Shown here piece by piece: positions 28,077 to 37,080 of a stretch of DNA of 64,000 bases (position 1 is its first letter; each line of letters starts with the position of its first letter). A program made the translations under genes and the position numbers. The notes beneath the pieces were generated by a model. It did not search any database and was not told the origin of the DNA. It was given only the letters and a program-made list of their open reading frames with translations. The stretch comes from Thermoanaerobacterium saccharolyticum. GTDB taxonomy: Bacteria; Bacillota; Thermoanaerobacteria; Thermoanaerobacterales; Thermoanaerobacteraceae. The stretch spans positions 38,481-102,480 of the forward strand of contig NZ_BBKT01000006.1 in the NCBI RefSeq assembly GCF_000747665.1, given 5' to 3'.

Positions 28077-29208
28077 TATACCAGTTTATCCCAGTTATTT
28101 CTATATGATCAGCATTTGAAAGCCCATAATGTATGTTGGAAAAACTTCCTTTTTGCAATGGTGACAAATAAACTGGATATACATATGTATTGCCGTCTCC
28201 AATAGTATTACCATTAGCATCATATATTGCATAATAAATTTCTACTTCATATATAGGTTTTGTGGCTACATTTTTAATTTCTCCTTCTATCACAAAATCC
28301 CCATAACCATTGATGTAATTTTTTACATTTAATACACTGACCGCATTGGTCCTGTTCATAGCATCTTCTTTGGCTGCAGAAATCATAGCTTGCTGCATTC
28401 TCTGTGCTTCTGCGTTTTCAAAAGCAGTTTTCTGATCCACTATAGTTTTTTTAAATGAAATAAGTTTAGCATTTGAACTATCGTATTGCATAGCTTTTTC
28501 TATCACTTTTAATGCTTCATTAAACTGTTTATCCTTTAACAACTCATTGGCATTTGAGTAAGCTATATTGGCAATTTTCTGACGTATTAATTTATCTATA
28601 TTCTTTGCATCTGGACTATCTATATAACTTAACCTAGACAATGCATCAGCCAACTCATCAATTGTATTTTTGTTTTTGGCATCATCATACAGTTGTTTTA
28701 CTTCTACCTGTGTTTTATACTTTTTGCTGAGATTAGAAAGCATGTCAAAATACTCACCACTTCGACCTTCAAGGTCTTTATCAACTGCAGAAATGGATTT
28801 TAATGCTAAATCAAATTTTTTATCATCAGCATACTTATTAGCTGTTTCTAATTTTTCATATACCGTTTTGCCAAAATTTATTAAAACCAGGTCTTGTTGT
28901 AATACTTTATGATTAGGACGCAAAGCCAAGCCCTTTTTAGCAAAATTTAACGCAGTATCAAAATTCCCCTGTAAAGCCATATCTTCTGCTTTTGCCCGTA
29001 TTTCTTCCACTTTCTTATTGACACCTATTTCATAGAAAAAATAAAAAGTTACCGCTATGGCAACCATTATGGCAAAACTAAAAGGAATGAGCCAATATCT
29101 TTTATTTGAAGTTTTTGCTTCTTTAGATGTATTGTCCACTATTGCGCCACAGTAAGGACAGATATGAAGATTGTCTCCTATTTTATAGCCGCAATTCTTG
29201 CAGTACAT
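28069..29208 (-). CDS. Zinc-ribbon membrane protein with TPR-like helices and FxLYD domain
   Basis: The 379-aa protein starts with a zinc ribbon (CKNCGYK, then CPYCGAIV), followed by one transmembrane helix (WLIPFSFAIMVAIAVTFYFF). An extracytoplasmic TPR-like segment follows (FDTALNFAKKGLALRPNHK and repeats), then a C-terminal FxLYD-type beta domain (INGYGDFVIEGEIKNVATK). The zinc ribbon would face the cytoplasm. Its end overlaps the protease start, implying a two-protein unit in which this one may sense or recruit. The function is unknown. Confidence 0.7.
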   Translation of the reverse strand: MYCKNCGYKIGDNLHICPYCGAIVDNTSKEAKTSNKRYWLIPFSFAIMVAIAVTFYFFYEIGVNKKVEEIRAKAEDMALQGNFDTALNFAKKGLALRPNHKVLQQDLVLINFGKTVYEKLETANKYADDKKFDLALKSISAVDKDLEGRSGEYFDMLSNLSKKYKTQVEVKQLYDDAKNKNTIDELADALSRLSYIDSPDAKNIDKLIRQKIANIAYSNANELLKDKQFNEALKVIEKAMQYDSSNAKLISFKKTIVDQKTAFENAEAQRMQQAMISAAKEDAMNRTNAVSVLNVKNYINGYGDFVIEGEIKNVATKPIYEVEIYYAIYDANGNTIGDGNTYVYPVYLSPLQKGSFSNIHYGLSNADHIEITGINWYID

Positions 29209-29384
29209 AAATGTCCTCCCCTTCTAGTCAAAAAATCCCTTCTTAAAATTTTATCAAACTGCATAAACAATAAAAAGGCATTTTTTACTTTTTCCTGCAG
29301 ACACTACAAATTCAGATTAGCACCTACTTTAACGCCAGAGCCTTGCTCGGCGCACAGAGTCGTCTCATGTGTTTTTTTATGTAT
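29209..29384. other. Intergenic, nothing recognised
   Basis: No gene, RNA or clear signal was seen between the zinc-ribbon gene start and the end of the nuclease-like gene. Confidence 0.3.
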
Positions 29385-29937
29385 TCAAACATTTAAAGAA
29401 TTTCTACCCAAAAAATTAAATGATAGCTTTTTATAATATCCGCTTCTATTTAAAATAGATATTAGATTCTCGAATTCACGTTTATATAATTCAAATATTC
29501 TTGCATTTAATTCAGTTGTATCATTTTCATCAATTTCTAAACCAAATAAAAAAACATTAGCATTTTGTGTTAATTTTTTTTAATTTTAAATATATGTCAT
29601 TCATATATATAATTTTATTAATATCTTTTTTTGATAAAAAATTTTTAATGCTACATTTACATTCTATTAATTCGATGAAATTGTCATCATTCCAAAATCC
29701 AACATCAAAATTTGTTAGACTATCACTTCCTAAAATTCTGTCATTAAACTCAGTATTGATTTCTTTTCCATTATAAAAAGGAACACATTGGCGTTCCTTT
29801 TTTATTTGAGTATTATTATATCTAAAATTAAATACAATATCTTCAACTATATTTCCTCTTATATCGCTCAAATCATCGTCAGAGTAAATTTGATATATAA
29901 GCTGTCTAATGTCGTTAGATATATTATTTTTTATCAC
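29385..29937 (-). pseudogene. PD-(D/E)XK-like protein B, split in an A8 run
   Basis: The frame from 29937 shows DIRGNIVEDIV, FYNGKEIN, NFDVGFW and IELIECKCSIKNFLS, and then stops early at 29557. The coding run of eight A (plus-strand T at 29574-29581) has one base too many. With seven A the protein continues KKLTQNANVFLFGLEID to GRNSLNV, 183 aa. It is a diverged paralogue of the gene at 24614-25129 and shares the putative D...E-x-K residues. It lies 8 nt after the acidic partner gene. Confidence 0.55.
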
Positions 29938-29945
29938 CTCAATAA

Positions 29946-30450
29946 TTATGCCGCCTGTATTAATCTATCAGACGGCGTATAATAATCACATCTATCTATT
30001 TCAAAATGAACACAATTCTTCTTGTCAATATTTACCTTCATCTCTTTTTTGTTTTCGTCATATAATAAATTTCTTCTCTTTAATCTAGTATAAATGAAAG
30101 ATGATATATTTTCTAAAGTAGCATATTCTTCTTCTAACCAATCATCTAAATCTTTTATTTCATCATTTGAAATAAACAACTCTTTTGCTCTATCAATTAT
30201 CTCTAAGACATCTTTTAATTTTTCCTCATCAATATTTTTAGACTCCTCATCTTCTAAATTAATATTATCAAATCCATCGAAAGTTTCATATCCTTTTTCG
30301 TTATACGCTCTTACAATAACAGAATCTGGTATATCTATAATTGATATATCTGCTATAATCTCCTCCAAGCATTTAAAGTCTTTTTTTATACTTTTTGTTG
30401 ATATAATTTATCAATCTATCCTCGATAAACTCATATAACATTGTAAACAT
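29946..30450 (-). pseudogene. Acidic protein of unknown function, split in an A7 run
   Basis: An ATG at 30450, preceded by GAGGTAA, opens MFTMLYEFIEDRLINYINKK and then meets a stop. A coding run of seven A (plus-strand T at 30381-30387) breaks it. With six, the frame runs on as YKKDFKCLEEIIADISIIDI and ends TPSDRLIQAA, 167 aa. The middle is very acidic (NLEDEESKNIDEEKLKD). No family is recognised. It is immediately upstream of nuclease-like protein B and probably forms a pair with it. Confidence 0.5.
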
Positions 30451-30564
30451 AACTATTACCTCACAATTTCTTATACATTACTTTCCTATACATTCTATTC
30501 ATTGTATCTATATTATAACACAACTATTAAATAGTTAATCATTATCCGTAAAATTTTTTCTTTA

Positions 30565-32356
30565 AAATTTGATTAAGGTGTCAAAAGTATTTTTTTCATC
30601 CAAGTTTAGATGAAATATGGTAAAATAGAAATATAAACAAAAGGAAATAGAAGGAGCGATACATAGCCATGGCATTCAAACCAAACGAATATCAACAAAT
30701 CACAATGGAGGACAGATTCTTAAACTTGGATGATAGAACAAAAAAGTTTGTTTTAAACTCATGGGCAAAAGATTTTGCTGAAATCATATTTCCAGCAATC
30801 AACGAGAAGCGCTTTTCCGTATTGTACAGTGACAATCCAGCTTCTCGTCCAAACAGTCCTGTAAACGCAATAATTGGAGCCTTAATACTAAAAGAAATGT
30901 TTAACCTTACAGACGACGAACTATTAGCAAGCATCCTATGTGATGTTCGTTTCCAGTACGCCCTTCACACTACAAGCTTCAAAAGTCAACCTTTCAGTGA
31001 TAGGACTTTTAGCCGCTTCCGTGAAAGGCTATATCTTTACAATCTAGAAACAGGAAGAGATCTTCTTCATGAAGAAATGGAAGCCATGGCAAACGTATTT
31101 GTAAAATACTTTGATATAAATCCATCAGTAAAAAGAATGGACAGCATTATGGTATCATCCAGTTGCAAAAAAATGTCCAGATTAGAAATACTATACACAT
31201 GCGTAGCAAATATGGTCAAAGCAGTATACAAAACAGGAGAATATGAGCATCTCAAAAACATGGAACACTACTTAGACGAAGACGACAGAAACAAAACAAT
31301 CTATCATAGAAAAAACGAAGAAATAACAAAAAGACTTCAAGAAATAAGCGAAGATGCCTATACACTAATAAAAGAATTAGGAGAAGCATACGCTGAATTG
31401 CCAGAATATCAGCTATTACAGCGTGTACTAAAAGAACAAACAGAAATAACAGAAGAAGGCAAAATAGTACCAGTAGAAAAAGAAAAAATAAGCCCTGATA
31501 GTCTCCAAAACCCAAGCGACCCAGATGCAACATACCGCAAAAAAGCAGGAAAAGACCATAAAGGCTATGTAGCTAACATAGTAGAAACAATAGATGAAAA
31601 AGGCTCCATAATAACCAGCTATGACTATGATGTAAACACACACAGCGATAGCAGCTTTTGCAAAGAAACAATAGAAAAGCTTGGGAAACAAGAAAAAGAA
31701 ATAACAATAATAGCAGATGGAGCTTACAGCAGCATTGAAAACATAGAACTTGCAGAGAAAAACAATATCGAACTAATAACAACAGCTCTTATAGGGAAAT
31801 TACCAGATGAAATACAAAGCGAATTTAAATTAGATGAAGTAACCCATGAAATAATCAAATGCCCAAAAGGAGAAAAACCATACAAAACAAGATACTATGA
31901 AAAAACAGGATTATATAGAGCATCCTTTAATAAAAAAACATGTGAACATTGTCCACTAAGAGAAAAATGTGGAGCAAAGCTACAGAAAAAATCAGCGTAT
32001 GTATTAATAACAGCGAAAACAATACAGAGAGCAAGCTATTTAAAAAAGATGTCAACAGAAAAATACAGTGTACTTCAAAAGATAAGAAATGGAGTGGAGG
32101 GTATACCATCAATACTAAGACGAAAATATCATGTAGATGTGATACCTGTAAGGGGATTAGTGCGCTCAAAAATCTGGTTTTCATTCAAAATAGGAGCTAT
32201 AAACGCAAAAAAAGTACTAAAAATGGCAGCGGAGATGGCTGCGAGTTTGTATAAAAATATCGAAATCAAATTTATTCTTACAAAAACAGGTAAAATCCAA
32301 GCAGAGTTGTTATTAGTAGCTTAAAAAATGTCACTTATGACACTCAAATCAAATTT
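30565..32356 (+). mobile_element. IS1182-type insertion sequence
   Basis: Imperfect terminal inverted repeats enclose one transposase gene. The left end reads AAATTTGATTAAGGTGTCA (from about 30565), and the right end, reversed, reads AAATTTGATTTGAGTGTCA (to about 32356). The right end overlaps the stop codon of the neighbouring ccdA gene, so insertion occurred exactly at its 3' edge. The element looks complete and may be active. No target duplication could be assigned with certainty. Confidence 0.75.
30669..32324 (+). CDS. IS1182 family transposase
   Basis: The 551-aa DDE transposase starts at an ATG downstream of GAAGGAG. It shows the N-terminal domain RPNSPVNAIIGALILKEMF and SQPFSDRTFSRFRERL, then IIADGAYSSIENIELAE with a catalytic aspartate. 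A zinc-type Cys cluster follows (CEHCPLREKCGAKL), and RNGVEGIPSILRRKYHVD lies near the expected catalytic Glu. It is full length with no frameshift. Confidence 0.9.
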   Translation: MAFKPNEYQQITMEDRFLNLDDRTKKFVLNSWAKDFAEIIFPAINEKRFSVLYSDNPASRPNSPVNAIIGALILKEMFNLTDDELLASILCDVRFQYALHTTSFKSQPFSDRTFSRFRERLYLYNLETGRDLLHEEMEAMANVFVKYFDINPSVKRMDSIMVSSSCKKMSRLEILYTCVANMVKAVYKTGEYEHLKNMEHYLDEDDRNKTIYHRKNEEITKRLQEISEDAYTLIKELGEAYAELPEYQLLQRVLKEQTEITEEGKIVPVEKEKISPDSLQNPSDPDATYRKKAGKDHKGYVANIVETIDEKGSIITSYDYDVNTHSDSSFCKETIEKLGKQEKEITIIADGAYSSIENIELAEKNNIELITTALIGKLPDEIQSEFKLDEVTHEIIKCPKGEKPYKTRYYEKTGLYRASFNKKTCEHCPLREKCGAKLQKKSAYVLITAKTIQRASYLKKMSTEKYSVLQKIRNGVEGIPSILRRKYHVDVIPVRGLVRSKIWFSFKIGAINAKKVLKMAAEMAASLYKNIEIKFILTKTGKIQAELLLVA

Positions 32357-33080
32357 ACATTCCAAAAGGAAGTTTATAAGGTATTATCTTATTAAGAATA
32401 CCAACTATATAAGAGTATCTATCAGTTAAAAGAAGGATTCCGAATATAATCATAATTGTACCCAAAATATTTGATATTGTTCTCATATATTTACTAATCT
32501 TGGTTAATCCAAAAAGTATTTTATCCATAAATAATCCAACAAGTATATATGGTACTGCAAGACCTATAGAGAATATAAACATGATGAGCATTCCTGATGC
32601 AGCAGAACCGGTACTTCCCGCATATATTAATATCGAATATAAAATAGGACCTATGCAATGAGAGCATGCAAATGCGAAAAACAGACCTATCAAAAAAGCT
32701 TTGAAAGTTCCAGTTTTAATTCCAAATATCTTATTTTCAGGTAGATTTATGCTTTTGAAATTGATATTTATAACCCCAAGTAGATTTAGGCCGAACAAAA
32801 TCACGAAAATACCGCCTATAATATTTAGTAAATATAAGTAGTTTTTAAATAATGATGCAATCCATCCTGCTGTACCGCCTGCAATTGTAAAAACAATTGT
32901 AAATGCAAGAATAAATGCAAATGTGCTTGATATGACATTTAATTTAATTTTTTTGTCTTTTATATTTTTAAGCTCTTCAATTGATAAACCTGTTATTGTT
33001 GTAAAATAAACGGTTATCATTGGAATAATACATGGCGATATAAATGATATTATACCTGCTATAAAAGCTATAAAGTACAT
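32355..33080 (-). CDS. ccdA: CcdA/DsbD-like thiol-disulfide transport membrane protein
   Basis: This is a six-helix membrane protein of about 241 aa. The paired helices carry the redox cysteines in ISFISPCIIPMI (helix 1) and AFACSHCIGPILYS (helix 4). CcdA proteins pass electrons from cytoplasmic thioredoxin to extracytoplasmic thiol proteins. The ATG at 33080 follows GAGGTG at a good distance; the open frame extends further (33137) into the upstream gene. It is cotranscribed with the secreted protein gene, from a sigma-54-type promoter. Confidence 0.88.
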   Translation of the reverse strand: MYFIAFIAGIISFISPCIIPMITVYFTTITGLSIEELKNIKDKKIKLNVISSTFAFILAFTIVFTIAGGTAGWIASLFKNYLYLLNIIGGIFVILFGLNLLGVININFKSINLPENKIFGIKTGTFKAFLIGLFFAFACSHCIGPILYSILIYAGSTGSAASGMLIMFIFSIGLAVPYILVGLFMDKILFGLTKISKYMRTISNILGTIMIIFGILLLTDRYSYIVGILNKIIPYKLPFGM

Positions 33081-33090
33081 TGAAATCACC

Positions 33091-33597
33091 TCATTTAAGC
33101 TCATTAGACTGCCATACAAACTCTCTTGTATTCGCACCGCCTATATTTTTTATGACTAATTTTATCGATTTTGTTGAGTTATCAAGGATTTTTTTTCCAT
33201 TGATGTTATTTTCAACACTTAATATGCCTGATACATGATGACCGGAACCTTCTTCTTTCCAACTGAATCCATCTTTTATTGATAATCCTTTATCATTTAC
33301 TAATTCTACGGATTTTGATAAATTAAGATCTGATAAATCCATCGAATGATTGTTTAACATCACCTGAAATTTAAGTATTTTATCACCTTGTTTATTTGGA
33401 TTTATAAACATTACATCTATGGAAATACTACCTTCATTATTTGTTTTTATGTTTGAATTTTCTGCTACATTGTTGCCATATGTACCATTTGGTACATCAG
33501 TTGTGTTTTTTCCAGCACATCCTTTTAAGATTGTTGGGATTGATATTGCCGATACAATAATAACAGTTGCTAAAAGAATGATTAAAATTTTTTTCAT
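33091..33597 (-). CDS. Secreted, probably lipid-anchored protein of unknown function
   Basis: The 168-aa protein has a hydrophobic leader (IILLATVIIVSAISIPTIL) ending in LKGC, which fits a lipobox. The mature part is a beta-rich domain (SISIDVMFINPNKQGDKILK, GSGHHVSGILSVEN). AAAGGAGG precedes the ATG. It is the first gene after the minus-strand sigma-54 promoter and is followed by ccdA, so it may be an extracytoplasmic partner of the CcdA electron path. It has no cysteine in the mature part beyond the lipobox. Confidence 0.7.
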   Translation of the reverse strand: MKKILIILLATVIIVSAISIPTILKGCAGKNTTDVPNGTYGNNVAENSNIKTNNEGSISIDVMFINPNKQGDKILKFQVMLNNHSMDLSDLNLSKSVELVNDKGLSIKDGFSWKEEGSGHHVSGILSVENNINGKKILDNSTKSIKLVIKNIGGANTREFVWQSNELK

Positions 33598-33626
33598 ACT
33601 TGTATTCCTCCTTTATTCACATCTAC

Positions 33627-33643
33627 TGCAAAAATCATGCCAA
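33627..33643 (-). promoter_or_regulatory. Sigma-54 (-24/-12) promoter, leftward
   Basis: The minus strand reads TTGGCATGATTTTTGCAG, with GG (33641-33640) and GC (33629-33628) exactly 12 bp apart, as sigma-54 requires. It points at the secreted protein/ccdA pair, whose start codon is about 30 nt further on. Confidence 0.75.
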
Positions 33644-33668
33644 TTTTATTTGATTAGCTCTCCAGTTT

Positions 33669-33684
33669 GTTTCGCATAAGAAAC
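33669..33684. promoter_or_regulatory. Inverted repeat, candidate activator-binding site
   Basis: The palindrome GTTTCGCATAAGAAAC lies between the two divergent sigma-54 promoters, where an NtrC-type activator would bind to serve both. It is close to the leftward promoter, so a role in both directions is inferred only. Confidence 0.5.
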
Positions 33685-33734
33685 CATAGGTATTTATATA
33701 TTTATTACTTTCAGCAATAGCAGATTTCATTAAA

Positions 33735-33752
33735 TTGGCATAAAAATTGCAT
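33735..33752 (+). promoter_or_regulatory. Sigma-54 (-24/-12) promoter, rightward
   Basis: The sequence TTGGCATAAAAATTGCAT has GG (33737-33738) and GC (33749-33750) 12 bp apart. It lies about 80 nt upstream of the zinc-ribbon/histidine kinase/NtrC-type operon, whose regulator has the GAFTGA loop needed for sigma-54. Confidence 0.8.
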
Positions 33753-33830
33753 GAGATTATTAATGTACAACTTCACATACAATCTAGGATCTATTGTTAT
33801 AGATCCAAATTTTTTAAAGGGTGATTAATT

Positions 33831-34049
33831 ATGAAAAACTGGTTAAATAATTGGTATTTATCATGTGGATCTGGTATCTACAATTTTATGGATTTATTTA
33901 TATTGGCAGGTATTTTGACGATTATTGTAATAACTGTTTATGGTGTAAAGAAGCATTTAAAAAATAGATATTATTGTAAAGTGTGTGGGAATAAAATTGA
34001 AAAGGACTGGATCACATGTCCTTATTGTGGTAGAAGTCTAAAGAGGTGA
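33831..34049 (+). CDS. Small membrane protein with C-terminal zinc ribbon
   Basis: The 72-aa protein has one transmembrane helix (FMDLFILAGILTIIVITVYG) and then a four-cysteine ribbon (CKVCGNK, then CPYCGRS). The ATG follows AAAGGGTGATTAATT. It is the first gene of the sigma-54 operon and overlaps the next gene by 4 nt. A role as metal or redox sensor for the downstream kinase is possible but unproven. Confidence 0.7.
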   Translation: MKNWLNNWYLSCGSGIYNFMDLFILAGILTIIVITVYGVKKHLKNRYYCKVCGNKIEKDWITCPYCGRSLKR

Positions 34050-34285
34050 TAATTATGTTATTAATATTTATAGTAGCCGCAATATTTTTAAGCTTAATAT
34101 TATTTGATGAAGATAATAACAATAATAAAGATGTGCGATGCCCTAATTGCAATAGCAAAGTAGGAGAAAATGATATATTTTGTGCTGTATGTAAATCGAG
34201 ATTAATGGTAAATTGCAAAAGTTGTGGTAAAATAGTAGATGCAAGATGGTCTTATTGCCCATATTGTAGTAAATCATTGAAGTAG
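34046..34285 (+). CDS. Small membrane protein with two zinc ribbons
   Basis: The 79-aa protein has a short N-terminal membrane helix (IIMLLIFIVAAIFLSLILF). Four CxxC pairs follow (CPNCNSK, CAVCKSR, CKSCGK, CPYCSKS), giving two ribbons. It overlaps the previous gene and lies 11 nt before the histidine kinase. Together the two small proteins supply three ribbons at the membrane. No family name is given. Confidence 0.7.
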   Translation: MIIMLLIFIVAAIFLSLILFDEDNNNNKDVRCPNCNSKVGENDIFCAVCKSRLMVNCKSCGKIVDARWSYCPYCSKSLK

Positions 34286-34296
34286 GTGTTTTAAAT

Positions 34297-35679
34297 TTGG
34301 TTTATAGCAGTGATAAAATTTTTATTGCAGTAATGACAATGGCAATTGCCTTTTTGCATTACTTTACTAAAGCAACAGCAATAGGATATCATGAGTTTTA
34401 TACTTTATTATATTTTATACCGATTGTTTATTCAGCCTTTAAATATAGATTAAAGGGAGGGCTTACGGAATCTTCAGTTGTAGCAGTACTTTATTCACCA
34501 CATCTAATGATTTATATGGGCAAATTCACAATTGATATTGTAAATCAATTTATAGAAGTAGGATTGTTTTTTGCTATAGGTATTATAACAGGTACTCTTG
34601 TAGAAAAAGAATATAAAGAAAAAAAGCTTCTCGAAAGCCAGCTTAGGAAAACAGCTTATATTGAAGATTATTTAAATAATATTTTAGAGTCAATCGTTAA
34701 TGGTGTTGTAGCAGTCGACAAAGCTTATACGATAACTGCTATAAATGGATATGCGAAAGATTTAATGGATATTAATTCTGACATAATTGGAGCATTTATA
34801 TACAAAATTATTCGAAATGGCGAGGTTTTGAAGAGAAAAATTGATGAAGTTCTAAAAAATAAAAATTTAATAAGAGGATTTGAGTTTGACATTGAAACAC
34901 TTTTAAACAATAAGAAACCCGTTAGATTACACATATATCCGTTAAAAAGTGAGATGAAATTTGACGGTGCTGTATTGGTTTTTGAGGATTTAAAGGAAGT
35001 TAAAGAAATGGAGAAAATAATGAGAAGAGCTGATAGGCTTTCAGCTCTTGGAGAAATGTCAGCGGGCATTGCTCATGAAATAAGAAACCCTCTTGGTATT
35101 ATTAAGACAATCGCACAAACAATTTTATCTGAATCAAAACAAGACGATAAAGAAGGTCTTGAGATAATAATTGGGGAAGTTGATAGAGCGGACAATGTAA
35201 TTAAAGGGTTGCTAAATTTTGCAAAGCCAGAGTCTATTAATAAAATAAGCAAAAATATTAATAATGTTTTAGAAGAAACTATTAATATTATAAATAAATA
35301 CTCCATAAAAAGTAATGTTCAAATAATATTTGATAGATTGCTTGATGTTGAAGTGCTTGTCGATGATACATTAATAAAACAAGCATTTATAAATATAATG
35401 ATTAATTCAATACAGGCCATGAGTGCTGGTGGAATATTACATTTATATGGCAATAAGGACAGCGAATTTTTAAACATCTATTTTGAAGATACAGGAATTG
35501 GAATCGAAGATGATAAAATAGATAAAGTATTTAATCCTTTTTTCACAACTAAAAGTGAGGGAACCGGCCTTGGACTATCCATAACTCATAGAATAATAGA
35601 GGAACATGGTGGTTATATATCATTATCAAGTATCGTTGGCGTAGGGACGAAGGTTTTGGTAAGGTTACCACTTCATTAA
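34297..35679 (+). CDS. Membrane sensor histidine kinase with PAS domain (NtrB/AtoS type)
   Basis: The 460-aa protein starts at TTG, with AGGTG about 8 nt upstream. Three to four membrane helices (residues about 5-100) are followed by a PAS domain (about 120-230) and the kinase core. The core has the H box AGIAHEIRNPLGII, N box INSIQAM, G1 EDTGIGIE and G2 EGTGLGLSI. It would phosphorylate the adjacent NtrC-type regulator. The membrane region binds no known ligand, and the small zinc-ribbon proteins upstream could feed it the signal. Confidence 0.9.
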   Translation: MVYSSDKIFIAVMTMAIAFLHYFTKATAIGYHEFYTLLYFIPIVYSAFKYRLKGGLTESSVVAVLYSPHLMIYMGKFTIDIVNQFIEVGLFFAIGIITGTLVEKEYKEKKLLESQLRKTAYIEDYLNNILESIVNGVVAVDKAYTITAINGYAKDLMDINSDIIGAFIYKIIRNGEVLKRKIDEVLKNKNLIRGFEFDIETLLNNKKPVRLHIYPLKSEMKFDGAVLVFEDLKEVKEMEKIMRRADRLSALGEMSAGIAHEIRNPLGIIKTIAQTILSESKQDDKEGLEIIIGEVDRADNVIKGLLNFAKPESINKISKNINNVLEETINIINKYSIKSNVQIIFDRLLDVEVLVDDTLIKQAFINIMINSIQAMSAGGILHLYGNKDSEFLNIYFEDTGIGIEDDKIDKVFNPFFTTKSEGTGLGLSITHRIIEEHGGYISLSSIVGVGTKVLVRLPLH

Positions 35680-35718
35680 GAATAATTGTTCGATAAAAAG
35701 AAAGGAATGCAGGTTAAA

Positions 35719-37080
35719 ATGAGACATATTTTAGTTGCAGATGATGAGAAAAATATGAGATGGGCTTTGAAAAAAGCACTTTTTAATGATGGATATGTAA
35801 TTGATGAAGCTGAAAATGGTGCAGTAGCTTTAAATAAATTTGAAAGCAGTATATATGATCTCATTATACTTGATATAAAGATGCCTGAGGTAAATGGCAT
35901 AGATGTTTTAAAAACAATTAGAGAAAAGGACAAAGATATACCTGTAATTGTCATAACAGCGTATGGTGAAATAGATACCGCTATACAAGCGATAAAACTT
36001 GGTGCTGTAGATTATATTCAAAAACCCTTTGACATTAATGAACTTAAGCTAACAATAGGAAAGGCACTGGAGATTACGAATTTAAAAGAAGAAGTGAAGT
36101 TTTTGCGAGAAGAACTAAATGGCAAAGAATTTGATATAATAGGTGAAAGTTCTAAGCTCAAAGATGTTTTAAATATAGTTAAAAAAGTTGCACCAACAGA
36201 TGCGACTGTTTTATTACTTGGTGAAAGCGGTACAGGTAAAGAGCTAATTGCAAAGGCAATACACAATTTAAGCAAGAGAAAAGATGGACCATATATAAAG
36301 GTCAATTGTGGGGCATTACCGGAGAATTTACTTGAAAGCGAATTATTTGGCTATGAGAAAGGTGCATTTACAGGTGCACTATCGCGTAAACCTGGTAGAT
36401 TTGAAAGGGCTAACGGCGGAACCATATTTCTTGATGAAATAGGCGAAATATCACCCTCTATTCAGGTTAAAATGCTTAGAATTCTTCAGGAGAAGGAATT
36501 TGAAAGGCTTGGAGGCGTTGAGATTTTAAAAGCTGATGTAAGGGTTATTGCTGCAACAAATAAGAATCTTGAAAATATGGTTAAAGAAGGTGCTTTCAGA
36601 GAAGATTTGTTTTATAGATTAAATGTAGTCCCGATACAATTGCCACCTTTAAGAGAAAGAGTGGAGGATATTCCAATTCTTATTGATTATTTCTTAGATA
36701 AATATAGCAAGAATCTAAGACTTGAAAAATTTAAAATAGACAAATCTGCAATGAAGTTTTTAATGGAATATTCTTGGCCAGGGAATATAAGGGAGCTTGA
36801 AAATTTAGTTGAGAGAATGCTGATTTTAAATCATGGATCTGTTATAAAGAAGGAAGATCTACCACTTGGATCAAACAAAATGATAAAAGATGTTGATAAA
36901 ATCGTCTTACCTCCAAATGGGATTTCAATCGATGAACTTGAGAAAAATCTAATAGAACAGGCACTTGAGAGAACGGGCTATAACCAGACAAAAGCAGCAA
37001 AACTTCTTGGGCTTACAAGGCATACACTGATTTATAGGATGGAGAAGTATGGGATTAAGGAGCGTAGAGATAGTGACTAA
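35719..37080 (+). CDS. NtrC-family sigma-54-dependent response regulator
   Basis: The order is a receiver domain with phospho-acceptor Asp in [13 protein letters not shown], an AAA+ domain with Walker A GESGTGKE, the sigma-54 contact loop GAFTGA and Walker [11 protein letters not shown], and a Fis-type helix-turn-helix ([20 protein letters not shown]). An ATG at 35719 gives the family start [12 protein letters not shown]; the open frame begins at 35686. It would activate the two sigma-54 promoters at 33.6-33.75 kb, including its own operon. Confidence 0.93.
   Translation: MRHILVADDEKNMRWALKKALFNDGYVIDEAENGAVALNKFESSIYDLIILDIKMPEVNGIDVLKTIREKDKDIPVIVITAYGEIDTAIQAIKLGAVDYIQKPFDINELKLTIGKALEITNLKEEVKFLREELNGKEFDIIGESSKLKDVLNIVKKVAPTDATVLLLGESGTGKELIAKAIHNLSKRKDGPYIKVNCGALPENLLESELFGYEKGAFTGALSRKPGRFERANGGTIFLDEIGEISPSIQVKMLRILQEKEFERLGGVEILKADVRVIAATNKNLENMVKEGAFREDLFYRLNVVPIQLPPLRERVEDIPILIDYFLDKYSKNLRLEKFKIDKSAMKFLMEYSWPGNIRELENLVERMLILNHGSVIKKEDLPLGSNKMIKDVDKIVLPPNGISIDELEKNLIEQALERTGYNQTKAAKLLGLTRHTLIYRMEKYGIKERRDSD

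Noticed and set aside
3500-30500. CRISPR array expected near the Cmr genes
   Set aside because: I looked for evenly spaced direct repeats in the gaps and found none; the only repeats are the zorD and manC relics.
31252-31782. Leucine/phenylalanine-rich minus-strand frames inside the IS1182-type element
   Set aside because: They are antisense shadows of the transposase gene and have no ribosome sites.
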